Virus record (IMG/VR): IMGVR_UViG_3300037993_000129
Coordinates: 1 to 20,825 of that record
Strand: one strand, 5' to 3'
Source: a virus
Length of the DNA stretch: 20,825 bases
This document shows positions 6,043-13,713 of this stretch, piece by piece. Positions within the stretch are counted from its first letter, which is position 1. Every line of letters starts with the position of its first letter. The notes beneath the pieces were generated by a model, which did not search any database, was not told where the DNA came from, and saw nothing but the letters and a program-made list of their open reading frames with translations. The position numbers and the translations under genes are program-made.

Positions 6043-8247
6043 TCAGTGCGCAGAGGTACGTACAGTCGAGTCGCCGCCCGGCTTAGGCTCCAGTTTGGGA
6101 GCGCGTGAGAACGTTTCCGGCCTGCCGCGCTGACCGCCCTTACCCTTGCCGCCACCGCCCTGACCTTGTAACGCACCCTGTACACGAGCCTGAATCTCAA
6201 GCTGCGCGATCCACTTTTCGATCTCGTTGCGGGCTTCGCGCATACCACCATTCTCTGTATCAGGCACCATGCAAGGCCCAAAATCCTTCACATCAAATGT
6301 ATTAGCAAGCGTCCACCAGCTTAATGGGAACCCAACCTTCATAAGTTGCAGGAAGAATAATTTACGGGTCGTGCTGTTAAATTCGTTCAACGAGTAAGGC
6401 GTGACCTCGAAGTTGAAGTTACCTTTATGCCACCGGGCGCGCTCGAACTGCGCGACGGCCATAGGTTGAAGGTAGTTGCCTGTGTCCTGCTCGTGACGCC
6501 ACATGCCGTCCGGGTCCTGCGTCATGTCGAGCGTTACAACTTTGCCATCCGAGTCTTTCATGCGCGTCAGCGGCACAAGCGTCCCCGGTTCGAAGTCGAA
6601 GTCTTCTTCGGTTACGCCATCCGGCCCCAGCATCTGCATGCGGCGCGCGGCGGTCGCGAACTGGAACCAGTCGGACTTCCACATTTCGCCGAGGTCGCGT
6701 ATCGCGGCTTCCATGTTGCGGGACTCGTCTTTTACGAGCGGACCCATCGCTTCGAGTAATTTCTCGGTTGAGTCGCCGGCCGGGGTCTGACGGGCACGAG
6801 CGAGCGCGGTCACGTCGGCCACGCCCATCTGCTCTTTCATCATGGCGGGCAGGATCTTGGCCGCGACTTCGGCAATGGCCGGGTCCACCCGGTACCAGTC
6901 GCGCGGCAGCATCGGAACGAACTGACCGGCCGCGTTGTTCAGGGTCATGTCGAGGCCGACGCGCAAGCCAGGCATACGCGGGTTCGTGGTTTGCAGCATC
7001 GACTGTGCGCTGCTGCCACGGTCGTAAAAGGCGGACGGGTTCAGCGACAGGTTCATCTGGTCGCCGAGACCGCGCCAGAGTTCGATAGCGAGTTTCTCCA
7101 GAGACTGACCGTATCGCGTGACCGGCATCCCAAGGAAGTTCCACGCCTGATCGTCGCAGCGCATCTGGACGCACGGCACCATGCCGTCCCAACGGTAACT
7201 GGACTGGTGCTCGGGCGCGGGATTAACAATACAGGAATCGGTTGCGATAATCAGACGCCGGTTAGGGTACAGCATGCAGTCTTCGCGGCGCGCGGTACGG
7301 TGTTCCGGGCGACCGCCCTGTAAGACGCGCCCGGTCTCGATCTCCTGACCGACGAACGGGACCGTGTACGACCACGACGTACCCCAAACGCCATCGGGAC
7401 CCATAATCTGGCGCGGGGAGCCTGTTTCGTTAACGGAGTCGTCGTCCACATAGATGTAGTACACGTCTACCGTGTCCCAGGTCGAGGCTTCTTCGGGTTG
7501 CCGCGCACCTTGGCCGAAACGCTTCAGGACAGCGGAAGCAAACTTGACGGCCTGCGCGATCACCATACCTTTACCGAGAGTATTGACGCGGTTCGCCTTG
7601 ATATTGTCGCGTTGCAGCGGGAACATGCGCCAAACCTGATGGATCGGCATTTTCTTGCGCATCGCGACGGCGTAGGCGGTCTGGATCTGAAGGTCCGGCG
7701 CGAGTCCGAGCGGGAGTACGTCGAGCGGGCCGTAGGCGTCCCAGACGATATCGCCCTTGCGCCTGTATTTTGGGTCGTAGCGGGGTCCGAGGTAGCCTGT
7801 GCCCGTGGCGCAGGCATACTGCCACGCGGCGCGCACTCGGCGGTCGGCGAATGTCATGTTCTGCCATGCCATGAAGCCCTTGTTCAGGATCTGGTTCTGT
7901 TCGCGGTAGATTTCGGAGGACTTGAAGGAAGGGATGATGCGGAGGTTGGTTTGAGCGGCAACGATCTCACGGTAGTTGCGGACCGTGCTCTCGGTCTTAA
8001 CGCTGCTTAAGGACTGTACGTCGGTGACGGCGAAGTCGCCGTTGATGATGTCGAAGCCATCAGGGATGTACTTGTAGGCAGGTTGCAGCCGCAGGTAAGA
8101 GCGCGCGTCCGACAGCATCTGCTGCGACCACGCGAAGATTTCATCTGGTGATCCGGGGAGCCATTCCTGACGGGAGTGGTTAAGTTCGAATGGAGCAGGC
8201 GCGAGATAAGCGGTATCAATCGGCGAGTGGCCGGGGTGACGGTTCAC
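6043..8247 (-). CDS. portal protein, 734 aa
   Basis: This large acidic/aromatic protein has the overall character of a phage portal. The N-terminal region holds helical stem segments (SPDEIFAWSQQMLSDARSYL), followed by YREIVAAQTNLRIIPSFKS and a middle with many aromatic and Pro residues (GDIVWDAYGPLDVLPLGLAP). A long helical part follows (PAIAEVAAKILPAMMKEQMG and GDSTEKLLEAMGPLVKDES), and the tail is Gly/Lys/Gln-rich. Portals form the dodecameric ring at one capsid vertex through which DNA is pumped by the terminase. The length is at the upper end for the family. It starts with GTG at 8247, 4 nt after the previous stop, with a weak ribosome site. The family assignment rests on composition, length and location, not a diagnostic motif. 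Confidence 0.8.
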   Translation of the reverse strand: MNRHPGHSPIDTAYLAPAPFELNHSRQEWLPGSPDEIFAWSQQMLSDARSYLRLQPAYKYIPDGFDIINGDFAVTDVQSLSSVKTESTVRNYREIVAAQTNLRIIPSFKSSEIYREQNQILNKGFMAWQNMTFADRRVRAAWQYACATGTGYLGPRYDPKYRRKGDIVWDAYGPLDVLPLGLAPDLQIQTAYAVAMRKKMPIHQVWRMFPLQRDNIKANRVNTLGKGMVIAQAVKFASAVLKRFGQGARQPEEASTWDTVDVYYIYVDDDSVNETGSPRQIMGPDGVWGTSWSYTVPFVGQEIETGRVLQGGRPEHRTARREDCMLYPNRRLIIATDSCIVNPAPEHQSSYRWDGMVPCVQMRCDDQAWNFLGMPVTRYGQSLEKLAIELWRGLGDQMNLSLNPSAFYDRGSSAQSMLQTTNPRMPGLRVGLDMTLNNAAGQFVPMLPRDWYRVDPAIAEVAAKILPAMMKEQMGVADVTALARARQTPAGDSTEKLLEAMGPLVKDESRNMEAAIRDLGEMWKSDWFQFATAARRMQMLGPDGVTEEDFDFEPGTLVPLTRMKDSDGKVVTLDMTQDPDGMWRHEQDTGNYLQPMAVAQFERARWHKGNFNFEVTPYSLNEFNSTTRKLFFLQLMKVGFPLSWWTLANTFDVKDFGPCMVPDTENGGMREARNEIEKWIAQLEIQARVQGALQGQGGGGKGKGGQRGRPETFSRAPKLEPKPGGDSTVRTSAH

Positions 8248-8251
8248 GGAC

Positions 8252-8488
8252 CTATTCTAACTCTAAACCAACGTATTCAAAACGCGAACGATGCGATCCG
8301 TCAGGCCACTGCACAATGTCGAACCACAGATCAAAGGGACGGATACGCAGCCTGGGTCCGGGCAATTCGGCTCCGGTAAGAGACACATAGACTACCATTC
8401 TCTCGTCAGTCTCCGAATGAGCGCCCACACCCAGCACCTGATAGAGACCGCCTTTATAATGACGCCAGATACCGGCAGCGACTTTCAT
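8252..8488 (-). CDS. DUF1653 domain protein, 78 aa
   Basis: The start is set at the ATG at 8488 because it overlaps the previous stop as ATGA, has GAAGGGCAAA as a ribosome site, and gives the usual domain length; upstream ATGs would extend into the 281-aa gene. The sequence follows the DUF1653 pattern closely: GIWRHYKGGLYQVLGVGAH, SETDERMVVYVSL, then a glycine turn and LRIRPFDLWFDIV, ending with SRFEYVGLELE. DUF1653 proteins are small beta-barrel proteins found in bacteria and phages, with no firmly established role known to me. It sits between a CxxC protein and the portal. Confidence 0.85.
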   Translation of the reverse strand: MKVAAGIWRHYKGGLYQVLGVGAHSETDERMVVYVSLTGAELPGPRLRIRPFDLWFDIVQWPDGSHRSRFEYVGLELE

Positions 8489-9330
8489 TTTGCCCTTCGT
8501 TCGCGCCATCCCGTGTCTTCGGCGCAAAAGCTTTGCATATTGCCCTGGTTAAACTCCAGCAACTGCGCGTGGAAGTTAGCGTTCAGCGCCTTCCCGTACC
8601 GTTCCGCCGACTTGCGGTCGCTCCGGGCGCGCATCAGTTGCCGCAGCCCAAGGTACCGGCTCGACTGGCTGAACCGGGCGTTTACGCCGTCGCGGACCTT
8701 CTTGCGTTGTTCCTGAAAATACTCACGATGCGTCTCGCGCCGCGCCGACATCAGATTTGTCTCCCAGCCGCTGATCTCTTTCTGGACGCGGTTGTACGAG
8801 TGTATGTCGGTAAGCTCGATCCGCTTCATACCAGGCTCGGTCGGTTCGTTGTTGCGGCCCGGAATGTAGTAGCGGTTCAGGCCGCGGGCGAGCTGGTCAA
8901 CCGTATAGTTGGCGCGCTCGTAGATCACGAGCGGTTCGAAGCGGCGCGCGTTCAAAGGTACGCCTTCGCCGGGTAAGGTGACGCGGCGCAGGGCGGGCGC
9001 GGTACAGGTGGTCAGGTTGCCTTCCGCGTCTTCAAGAGCGCTGCCGCAGACTTTGGCGTACGGTAAGTCGCGCGGGTTCTGCCTGTACTCTTCGTGCTCA
9101 CCGTGACAATGCAGGCAACGGTAGACAGCGGTTCGCTGAAAGGTGGTGGAGTGCGTGTCGTAGTCCATTGCCCAGTCGGGTAAGGCGTCGAGCGCTGCGT
9201 GGAACAGGTCGGCGTGCTCGTGGACCGGCTGTGCGACCCCGGCGTCGTCCAGCACTTGAATAACGCGGGCGGGTGTGGCGGGCGCAGTGGCGACCGGCGA
9301 CAGAACGTCTACTTCGGTTGCGGTTGGCAT
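8485..9330 (-). CDS. CxxC zinc-ribbon-like phage protein, 281 aa
   Basis: Residues about 72-110 carry CLHCHGEHEEYRQNPRDLPY, then C at VCGSAL and C at TTCTA, consistent with a zinc-binding ribbon, although the spacing is loose. The middle is mixed alpha/beta (RRFEPLVIYERANYTVDQLA). The C-terminal 110 residues are a highly charged helix rich in Arg, Gln and Glu (RRETHREYFQEQRKKVRDGV). The start at 9330 lies inside the end of the 49-aa gene, so the two are coupled. It lies two genes upstream of the portal. A virion assembly or DNA-binding role is possible; the family was not recognised. Confidence 0.75.
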   Translation of the reverse strand: MPTATEVDVLSPVATAPATPARVIQVLDDAGVAQPVHEHADLFHAALDALPDWAMDYDTHSTTFQRTAVYRCLHCHGEHEEYRQNPRDLPYAKVCGSALEDAEGNLTTCTAPALRRVTLPGEGVPLNARRFEPLVIYERANYTVDQLARGLNRYYIPGRNNEPTEPGMKRIELTDIHSYNRVQKEISGWETNLMSARRETHREYFQEQRKKVRDGVNARFSQSSRYLGLRQLMRARSDRKSAERYGKALNANFHAQLLEFNQGNMQSFCAEDTGWRERRAK

Positions 9331-9458
9331 AGTCTCTCAATTAAAGTGTCAGCGGTCAGTACAGCGCAGTCGGCAAGGTGCTCCGGGTCAATGCGCTCCG
9401 GGTCCGCCAGCCTTAGCAGACCCAGCAGGATGTCGCGCGCCAGTTCGTCTCTGTTCAT
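9309..9458 (-). CDS. small hypothetical phage protein, 49 aa
   Basis: The ATG at 9458 follows an excellent ribosome site (CAGGAGACGTGG) and overlaps the stop of the KTSC gene as ATGA; its own stop lies 22 nt inside the next gene. The product starts MNRDELARDILLGLLRLADP and ends TLIERLCQPQPK. It is strongly amphipathic and helical, with acidic and leucine-rich faces, and could form a small helical bundle or bind a partner protein. The function is unknown. The overlap on both sides and the strong ribosome site make it likely to be real. Confidence 0.75.
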   Translation of the reverse strand: MNRDELARDILLGLLRLADPERIDPEHLADCAVLTADTLIERLCQPQPK

Positions 9459-9721
9459 CCACGTCTCCTGAATGTATTGGTGCTGCGGCGGCCGCTCTTA
9501 GTGGTGCCGGACACCATCTTAGTCTCCGGGTAGCTGCCTCTGATCTTATCGTGAAAGTATGATCCCGGCGAACCGGTCTGGAACAGCGTATCCGCTACAG
9601 TCTGTGGAACACGGCTGTACGCGTAGACAGCACCATTCACAAACTGTATAGCAAGGGTCTGCGCTTCCGGGTCGTAATCGCCCGCGTTCAGATGCCGGGA
9701 CTGGAGGCCGCGCCACGCCAT
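9455..9721 (-). CDS. KTSC domain protein, 88 aa
   Basis: The first 65 residues match the KTSC pattern. SRHLNAGDYDPEAQTLAIQF leads into NGAVYAYSRVPQTVADTLF, then SPGSYFHDKIRGSYPE. In the family the closing segment usually reads like F-N-x-x-I-R-x-x-Y. KTSC domains occur alone or fused to lysyl-tRNA synthetase-like or other proteins, and are common in phages; the molecular role is not settled. The C-terminal 20 residues are basic and Ser/Thr-rich. The start follows ACAGGCGTAAGTGC, a usable ribosome site, and the stop overlaps the 49-aa gene as ATGA. Confidence 0.88.
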   Translation of the reverse strand: MAWRGLQSRHLNAGDYDPEAQTLAIQFVNGAVYAYSRVPQTVADTLFQTGSPGSYFHDKIRGSYPETKMVSGTTKSGRRSTNTFRRRG

Positions 9722-9725
9722 GCAC

Positions 9726-10082
9726 TTACGCCTGTATAGTCAGCACCTGCGACATCAGTGTATCGGCATCGACGCGACCGCCGAATCCGGCGATTACGAA
9801 GGCCAGATAGTTTGCCGCGTTATTGCCGTCCACGCCGGGCGGGGCTTCCGTATAAATGGCCTGCTTCAGCGTGTCACCGCGCGCCGCCCACAGTTGCGCC
9901 TGACGTTCGGCGTCCGCGAGACCTTCAACGTCGTCGGGTATCTCGCCTATGGCGTCCGGGTCGCCCGGATGTTGCGAATGCGGAGAGTGTCGCAGATCGA
10001 GCGGGTTATGGTCGCGCGACGGAAGGCTTCCCGGTATAAAGAAGCCTTCCTCCGTCGCGCACAGCTTTACAAACAGCGTCAT
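9726..10082 (-). CDS. hypothetical phage protein, 118 aa
   Basis: The start overlaps the stop of the 112-aa gene as ATGA. Residues about 20-45 are rich in His, Pro and Asp (SRDHNPLDLRHSPHSQHPGD) and probably disordered or metal-binding. Residues 50-118 look helical (GLADAERQAQLWAARGDTL, then ANYLAFVIAGFGGRVDAD). The 5' part of the coding sequence contains a very stable inverted repeat (10014-10060). The function is unknown. Confidence 0.7.
   Translation of the reverse strand: MTLFVKLCATEEGFFIPGSLPSRDHNPLDLRHSPHSQHPGDPDAIGEIPDDVEGLADAERQAQLWAARGDTLKQAIYTEAPPGVDGNNAANYLAFVIAGFGGRVDADTLMSQVLTIQA
10014..10060. repeat. 17-bp inverted repeat inside a coding sequence
   Basis: Bases 10014-10030 (GCGCGACGGAAGGCTTC) are complementary to 10041-10060 except for a 3-nt insertion, with a 10-nt loop. 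In the minus-strand mRNA it lies at codons 8-23 of the 118-aa gene and hides an AGGAGG-like sequence (GGAGGAAGG) in one arm. It lacks a T tract, so it is not a standard terminator. Confidence 0.8.
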
Positions 10083-10417
10083 GCGGGTGCCGGAGTTGCG
10101 GCCTTGACCTGCGCAGCCTGCAATGCGTTAAGCGCCGCCACGATCTCGTCGATGGTAGTCGAGAGAGTCGCGGCAGGCACGGCCTGCGCAGCAGGCACAG
10201 TCGCGTTGACAACAGTGGTCACGACCGACTTCTTCGCCGCGCCGGCCGAAGCGACACCCGCGAACAGACCTTCTACGGATACAACCGTATTAAAGATCGT
10301 GTTGAACGCGGGTCCGTATACCGGAATGGCCGCAATGACCGGTTCGAGCGGCTGAACGACGGCGGTCACCTTACCGGAGACGCCGCCGATGGATTTGAGG
10401 ACGCTCAGGAAGCTCAT
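10079..10417 (-). CDS. hypothetical small Ala/Val-rich phage protein, 112 aa
   Basis: The protein is rich in Ala, Val and Thr with hydrophobic stretches at about residues 19-55 (VVQPLEPVIAAIPVYGPAFN, then FNTVVSVEGLFAGVAS). The Pro and Gly content makes these borderline as membrane helices. The C-terminal third is an Ala-rich helix (TIDEIVAALNALQAAQVKAA). Similar small Ala/Val-rich proteins in phages are seen near the head and lysis genes, where some are labelled holin-like, but no diagnostic feature is present. It follows the 153-aa gene after 2 nt and overlaps the 118-aa gene as ATGA. Confidence 0.72.
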   Translation of the reverse strand: MSFLSVLKSIGGVSGKVTAVVQPLEPVIAAIPVYGPAFNTIFNTVVSVEGLFAGVASAGAAKKSVVTTVVNATVPAAQAVPAATLSTTIDEIVAALNALQAAQVKAATPAPA

Positions 10418-10419
10418 GG

Positions 10420-10881
10420 CTAGCTGGTCGCCCCCGTTGTAGGTTTTGCCTGCGTCTGCGATGGTGTGGATGCGCCGCCTAGAGCCGTGATGAGCACAGG
10501 CAGCACGGCACCCAGCGTCTGCGTAATAATCGTTGTCGTCAGGGTCGTGATGTTGGCAATATTCGCCGCGACCTGCTCAGCGGATACGCCGACGCCGCCT
10601 ACGATAGCGTCACCGGTACCGGTGCGTACCGGGTCCACGGATGTCTGGTTCTCGGTCATACCGGTTTGCCCGGCCTGCACGAGTCCGAGCGTCGCAAGGT
10701 GTTTGACGGTCTGGTTGTCCTGCGCCACGGACAGGTTAAAGGCTTGCCACGCCGAATCGTTAGCGCCATTGTTGCCTGTGCGGCGGCGGGCGTCCGCGGT
10801 GTTATCTTCGACGATCTGCTTCATGTTAAGCGCGACTTCGCCGGAAACGGGGTTCAGTACTGCTGCTGTAAAATCGGCCAT
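10420..10881 (-). CDS. hypothetical phage protein, 153 aa, first gene after a promoter
   Basis: The ATG at 10881 has a clear ribosome site (AGGAGAAAGTAACGA) and is the first gene downstream of the promoter at 10916-10945. Residues 1-60 are polar with Asn-rich helix segments (MKQIVEDNTADARRRTGNNG). Residues 100-138 are Thr/Ile/Leu-rich and hydrophobic (NIANITTLTTTIITQTLGAV, then LPVLITALGG), which could be one membrane helix or a hydrophobic assembly helix. The tail is Ser/Thr/Gln-rich. It forms a tight group with the 112- and 118-aa genes. The family was not recognised. Confidence 0.75.
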   Translation of the reverse strand: MADFTAAVLNPVSGEVALNMKQIVEDNTADARRRTGNNGANDSAWQAFNLSVAQDNQTVKHLATLGLVQAGQTGMTENQTSVDPVRTGTGDAIVGGVGVSAEQVAANIANITTLTTTIITQTLGAVLPVLITALGGASTPSQTQAKPTTGATS

Positions 10882-10915
10882 TCGTTACTTTCTCCTGTAG
10901 AAGGCTACGGGAGCA

Positions 10916-10945
10916 ATTATAGACTTGTCAGGTACGAAACGTCAA
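10916..10945 (-). promoter_or_regulatory. strong sigma-70-like promoter
   Basis: On the minus strand there is TTGACG (10945-10940), an 18-nt spacer and a perfect TATAAT (10921-10916). Transcription would begin near 10909, about 28 nt ahead of the ATG of the 153-aa gene, leaving room for its ribosome site. It probably drives the portal and tail set down to the terminator at 1212-1258. A GGTAC/GTACC inverted pair (10931-10935 and 10956-10960) overlaps it and could be an operator. Confidence 0.8.
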
Positions 10946-10969
10946 TCGCGTTGCTGTACCATTGTGAAT

Positions 10970-11149
10970 ATGCAGCAAATATATCTGAAGCGCGACGAAC
11001 TGGTGCCGCAGATCAAAGGACAAGACCCGGAAGGTTACATCTCCACCGACGGAGGTTTCATCGCCGTGGAAACGAAAACGACGGAGCCGACCCGGACCAT
11101 GACAGAAGCCACGCCACCAGGATCAGGACCGCGATCACCACAAGGATGA
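10970..11149 (+). CDS. possible 59-aa plus-strand protein within the minus-strand cluster
   Basis: This frame runs opposite to its neighbours, from ATG 10970 to TGA 11149. The first 35 residues (MQQIYLKRDELVPQIKGQDP, then EGYISTDGGFIAVE) read like an ordinary protein with codon use resembling genes in the window, and lie in a stretch that otherwise holds only a minus-strand promoter. The second half is antisense to the end of the 67-aa membrane-protein gene and is low-complexity. No ribosome site is visible. It may be a small antisense gene, the remnant of one, or a chance frame. Confidence 0.35.
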   Translation: MQQIYLKRDELVPQIKGQDPEGYISTDGGFIAVETKTTEPTRTMTEATPPGSGPRSPQG

Positions 11150-11261
11150 TGTACACGATACGCCGGATCGGGTCGGGGATGCCTGGGATCTGGGACAGTA
11201 CCCAGAAGATCAGGCCGACGATAATCAGGAATGCGAGGATCGTAATGGCTGTGCTAATCAT
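11058..11261 (-). CDS. two-helix membrane protein, holin candidate, 67 aa
   Basis: Two hydrophobic helices, about residues 5-24 (AITILAFLIIVGLIFWVLSQ) and 34-54 (RIVYIILVVIAVLILVAWLL), flank a short loop with Pro and Arg (IPGIPDPIRR). The C-terminus is short and basic (PRR). This is the layout of small two-helix phage and bacterial membrane proteins, some of which act as holins that open the inner membrane at lysis. It is placed 21 nt after the large terminase. No endolysin was found in the window, so the lysis role is only suggested. The ribosome site is poor (ACAGGC too near the ATG). Confidence 0.75.
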   Translation of the reverse strand: MISTAITILAFLIIVGLIFWVLSQIPGIPDPIRRIVYIILVVIAVLILVAWLLSWSGSAPSFSFPRR

Positions 11262-11282
11262 GCCTGTATGGTACCGCTTTCG

Positions 11283-13511
11283 CTATTTGACCGGGTCGCC
11301 TGTTATGCCGGTCGGCACTTCCTGCGACCCGTACGCCCACTGCGCGTATTGGCGTTCGCGGTGCGGCTTCTGCATCGATTCGCCGTTCGCGCCCAGCAGC
11401 AGCGACTGGTCATAGGCGGCGTGCGCCGGGTTGCGGCCCGAGTACGCCATGATCTTGCTGGCGCGCCAGTAATTCACGTCCCACGAGTAGAAGCTCTTGA
11501 GCACGAACCCGAGCGCCATGATCCGGTCGTCTTTGCCGCCGTACCCGGCGCGGAGCTGCTGTTCCAGTTCGTCGCCTTCCAGACTTTGCATTTCCTTGAC
11601 GAAGAACGGAGAGCAGACTTCGATCTCGCCGTCGCGCAGCGCCTTAACGATCATCTCGATCATGGCGGCGCGAAAGTAGAAGTTGGTAAACACGCCCATC
11701 TTTTGCGCTTTAGACAGGTCGGGTCGCCGGTCGTCTATCTTGCGGTCGTTCCACATGTGGAAGTTAGTCCAGTTCATAAGACGCAGGATGTTCTGGACCA
11801 CGTCGCCTTTGCCTTTGCACTCGATACACATACGGGGCTGCTGGGTCTGGCCGTGGCGGCCCTTGACGCTGTACCATGTGCCTATGGCTAACAGGAAAGG
11901 CCACACGTCGAGCGCGCTAAGATGACCACTGGCGAATTCGAGGACCTGCTTGGTCGGTCCTTCGAGGGAGTATTTTCGGACGCCTTCGATACAAGTCGAA
12001 TCTTTGTCGATGCCGTCCCCCGTGTCGCAGCCGAATCCATACTCGAAACCCTCTATAGGCGGTTCCCAAATATAGATTTTGTCCACACTGCCCTTCTTGC
12101 TGTCGCTTTCAAGCGACCAGCCGCCGAACTTGAGCGGCACCAGCTCGAACGGTATCTTGACCCCGCCGCCTGCGTCCGCGTCTATCCTGATCGGCGGCAG
12201 GTCGTGGTTGATTAATATGTCGGACGGCTGAATGCGCGCCGGCACGAATTCCAAAGGGCCACGAAGGCCGAAGACGCCCCATAGAGGCTGCGAATGAGTA
12301 TTTGTACGGTAAAAGTTAATTGTGTCCACGTCGAACACGGTGATATTGCTGGATTGGAACGCTTCGTCGTCGTTGGCGGGCATCTCCTGAAAGAATTTGT
12401 TAAGTTTGTTTTCGGCCATATAGCGCCCGCGCTCACACTGGTAGAACCACAGTTGTTCGAGCGACAGATGCCAATTGGACCCCATGTGTTTCGACAGGTA
12501 TGGAGTAGCTCTCACGTACTCCTCGGCCATTTTTGCGTGGTTAGTAACCCAATCCGGTATCCAGGATAAGTAGTCGTCCGGTACCGGACTGCGTTTGATA
12601 TCGGCTTCCTTAGGATACAGGCCACCTGTAAACCACGGAAAGAACGCGGGGCGCAACTTGCCTTTGCGCAAAGGCCACTCGGACTTAGCCGTTTCCCACT
12701 TACGATGCCACTCGTTATTGATGCCTTCGGCTGTACCTTCAAGCGCAAGGAAGCTACGCGGCGATGAGTGCATAGCACGTAGCAGCGACGAGTCAACCAG
12801 ATTCTCAAGGTTATCGAACTCGGCAACCTCAGAAAGATGAGCTACGTTAGGGGAGTCTCCACGAGCCATACCAGTAGACTGTTGGCCATGTTCCATAGTG
12901 ATTGCTGATCCATTAAAGAACTCCAGCAGCTTTCCGGCCTGGTCTACTTTTCCGAGCTTGCCGGGCTGTGATGAGCCTGGTTGCATCCAGTAAGGCATAC
13001 GAACCAGTACGAACGAAATCAGCTTGAACAGTTTGAGGGTCTTTTTGTCCGTCGAGCTTGCCAAATATGCATTGATGTTGCTGTCGAAGACGACTCTGTG
13101 TAGCAAGATCAGCGTAATAATACGAGAAATTCCCAACTGTCTTGCTTTCAGTATTATCAGGAATATCGCGATCTCGTCGTCTTCCATTTCGGCGATCAGG
13201 TCGAGGAATATCTTTTGCGATTGCCATAGTTCCATCCTTACAGTTCGGTTGTCTGTGTCTTTGATCCAGACGGCGCGTTCGACCCAGTACCAGAAGTCGA
13301 AGGAACAGAGAATGCGCTGGGTCCTGATCCACAACCTCTCTTCTTCGGTAAGCGTGTCCTGCCAGCCTAACAGGGCGCGTCCCTGTGTGTCGTATACGGA
13401 GCGTCCGTCCGGGGTGACGCGGCGAGTAGGAAGCAGGCGCCCGGACTCCTGGTCCTTTTCGACTAAGGTGTCAAGGTGAGAGACGGCGCGGGCGAATTCG
13501 AGGCGCGACAC
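11283..13511 (-). CDS. terL: terminase large subunit (ATPase and nuclease)
   Basis: This DNA-packaging motor protein docks on the portal, pumps DNA using ATP and cuts the concatemer. Residues from the GTG at 13511: KARQLGISR at 122-130 is the variant Walker A loop typical of terminases; VAHLSEVAEF at 223-232 is Walker B with the catalytic Glu; FFQEMPANDDEAFQSS near 373-388 is the conserved link after the ATPase domain. GCDTGDGIDKD near 494-504 opens the RNase H-like nuclease, and GGKDDRIMALG near the C-terminus supplies a further acidic metal ligand. The coding character continues upstream of 13511 (SRRIIDRDTNLWLAHPANRG) with no ATG, GTG or TTG before the next in-frame stop. A CTG at 13592, 8 nt after AAGGA, is the best candidate for the true start and would give 769 aa. 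Confidence 0.93.
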   Translation of the reverse strand: MSRLEFARAVSHLDTLVEKDQESGRLLPTRRVTPDGRSVYDTQGRALLGWQDTLTEEERLWIRTQRILCSFDFWYWVERAVWIKDTDNRTVRMELWQSQKIFLDLIAEMEDDEIAIFLIILKARQLGISRIITLILLHRVVFDSNINAYLASSTDKKTLKLFKLISFVLVRMPYWMQPGSSQPGKLGKVDQAGKLLEFFNGSAITMEHGQQSTGMARGDSPNVAHLSEVAEFDNLENLVDSSLLRAMHSSPRSFLALEGTAEGINNEWHRKWETAKSEWPLRKGKLRPAFFPWFTGGLYPKEADIKRSPVPDDYLSWIPDWVTNHAKMAEEYVRATPYLSKHMGSNWHLSLEQLWFYQCERGRYMAENKLNKFFQEMPANDDEAFQSSNITVFDVDTINFYRTNTHSQPLWGVFGLRGPLEFVPARIQPSDILINHDLPPIRIDADAGGGVKIPFELVPLKFGGWSLESDSKKGSVDKIYIWEPPIEGFEYGFGCDTGDGIDKDSTCIEGVRKYSLEGPTKQVLEFASGHLSALDVWPFLLAIGTWYSVKGRHGQTQQPRMCIECKGKGDVVQNILRLMNWTNFHMWNDRKIDDRRPDLSKAQKMGVFTNFYFRAAMIEMIVKALRDGEIEVCSPFFVKEMQSLEGDELEQQLRAGYGGKDDRIMALGFVLKSFYSWDVNYWRASKIMAYSGRNPAHAAYDQSLLLGANGESMQKPHRERQYAQWAYGSQEVPTGITGDPVK

Positions 13512-13584
13512 AGGGTCCAGCTTGAAGCCGCGGTTCGCGGGGTGGGCGAGCCAGAGGTTGGTGTCGCGGTCGATGATGCGGCGG

Positions 13585-13713
13585 CTATACAGACTTGCAG
13601 TCCTTGCACACTATCTTATAAGGAAACCCTAACCAGTCCACCAGTACGTTAAAAGGCTCATTAGCCGGTATGTCGCGTTTGCAAACACCGCAAACAGGTG
13701 CTTGAGATATCAT
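13585..13713 (-). CDS. zinc-ribbon-like protein, 42 aa
   Basis: The start is set at the ATG at 13713, which overlaps the previous stop as ATGA; a longer frame upstream has no support. The product begins MISQAPVCGVCKRDIPANEP and ends KIVCKDCKSV. Two CxxC pairs (C8/C11 and C37/C40) separated by about 25 residues are the signature of a small zinc ribbon. The middle contains FNVLVDWLGFPY. Its end runs into the region where the large terminase probably starts, so the two genes are likely coupled. It may bind nucleic acid or a protein; the function is unknown. Confidence 0.72.
   Translation of the reverse strand: MISQAPVCGVCKRDIPANEPFNVLVDWLGFPYKIVCKDCKSV

Noticed and set aside
6425-7192. 255-aa minus frame inside the portal gene
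   Set aside because: Very rich in Arg, Pro and Ala, a typical shadow of a GC-rich gene in an offset frame.
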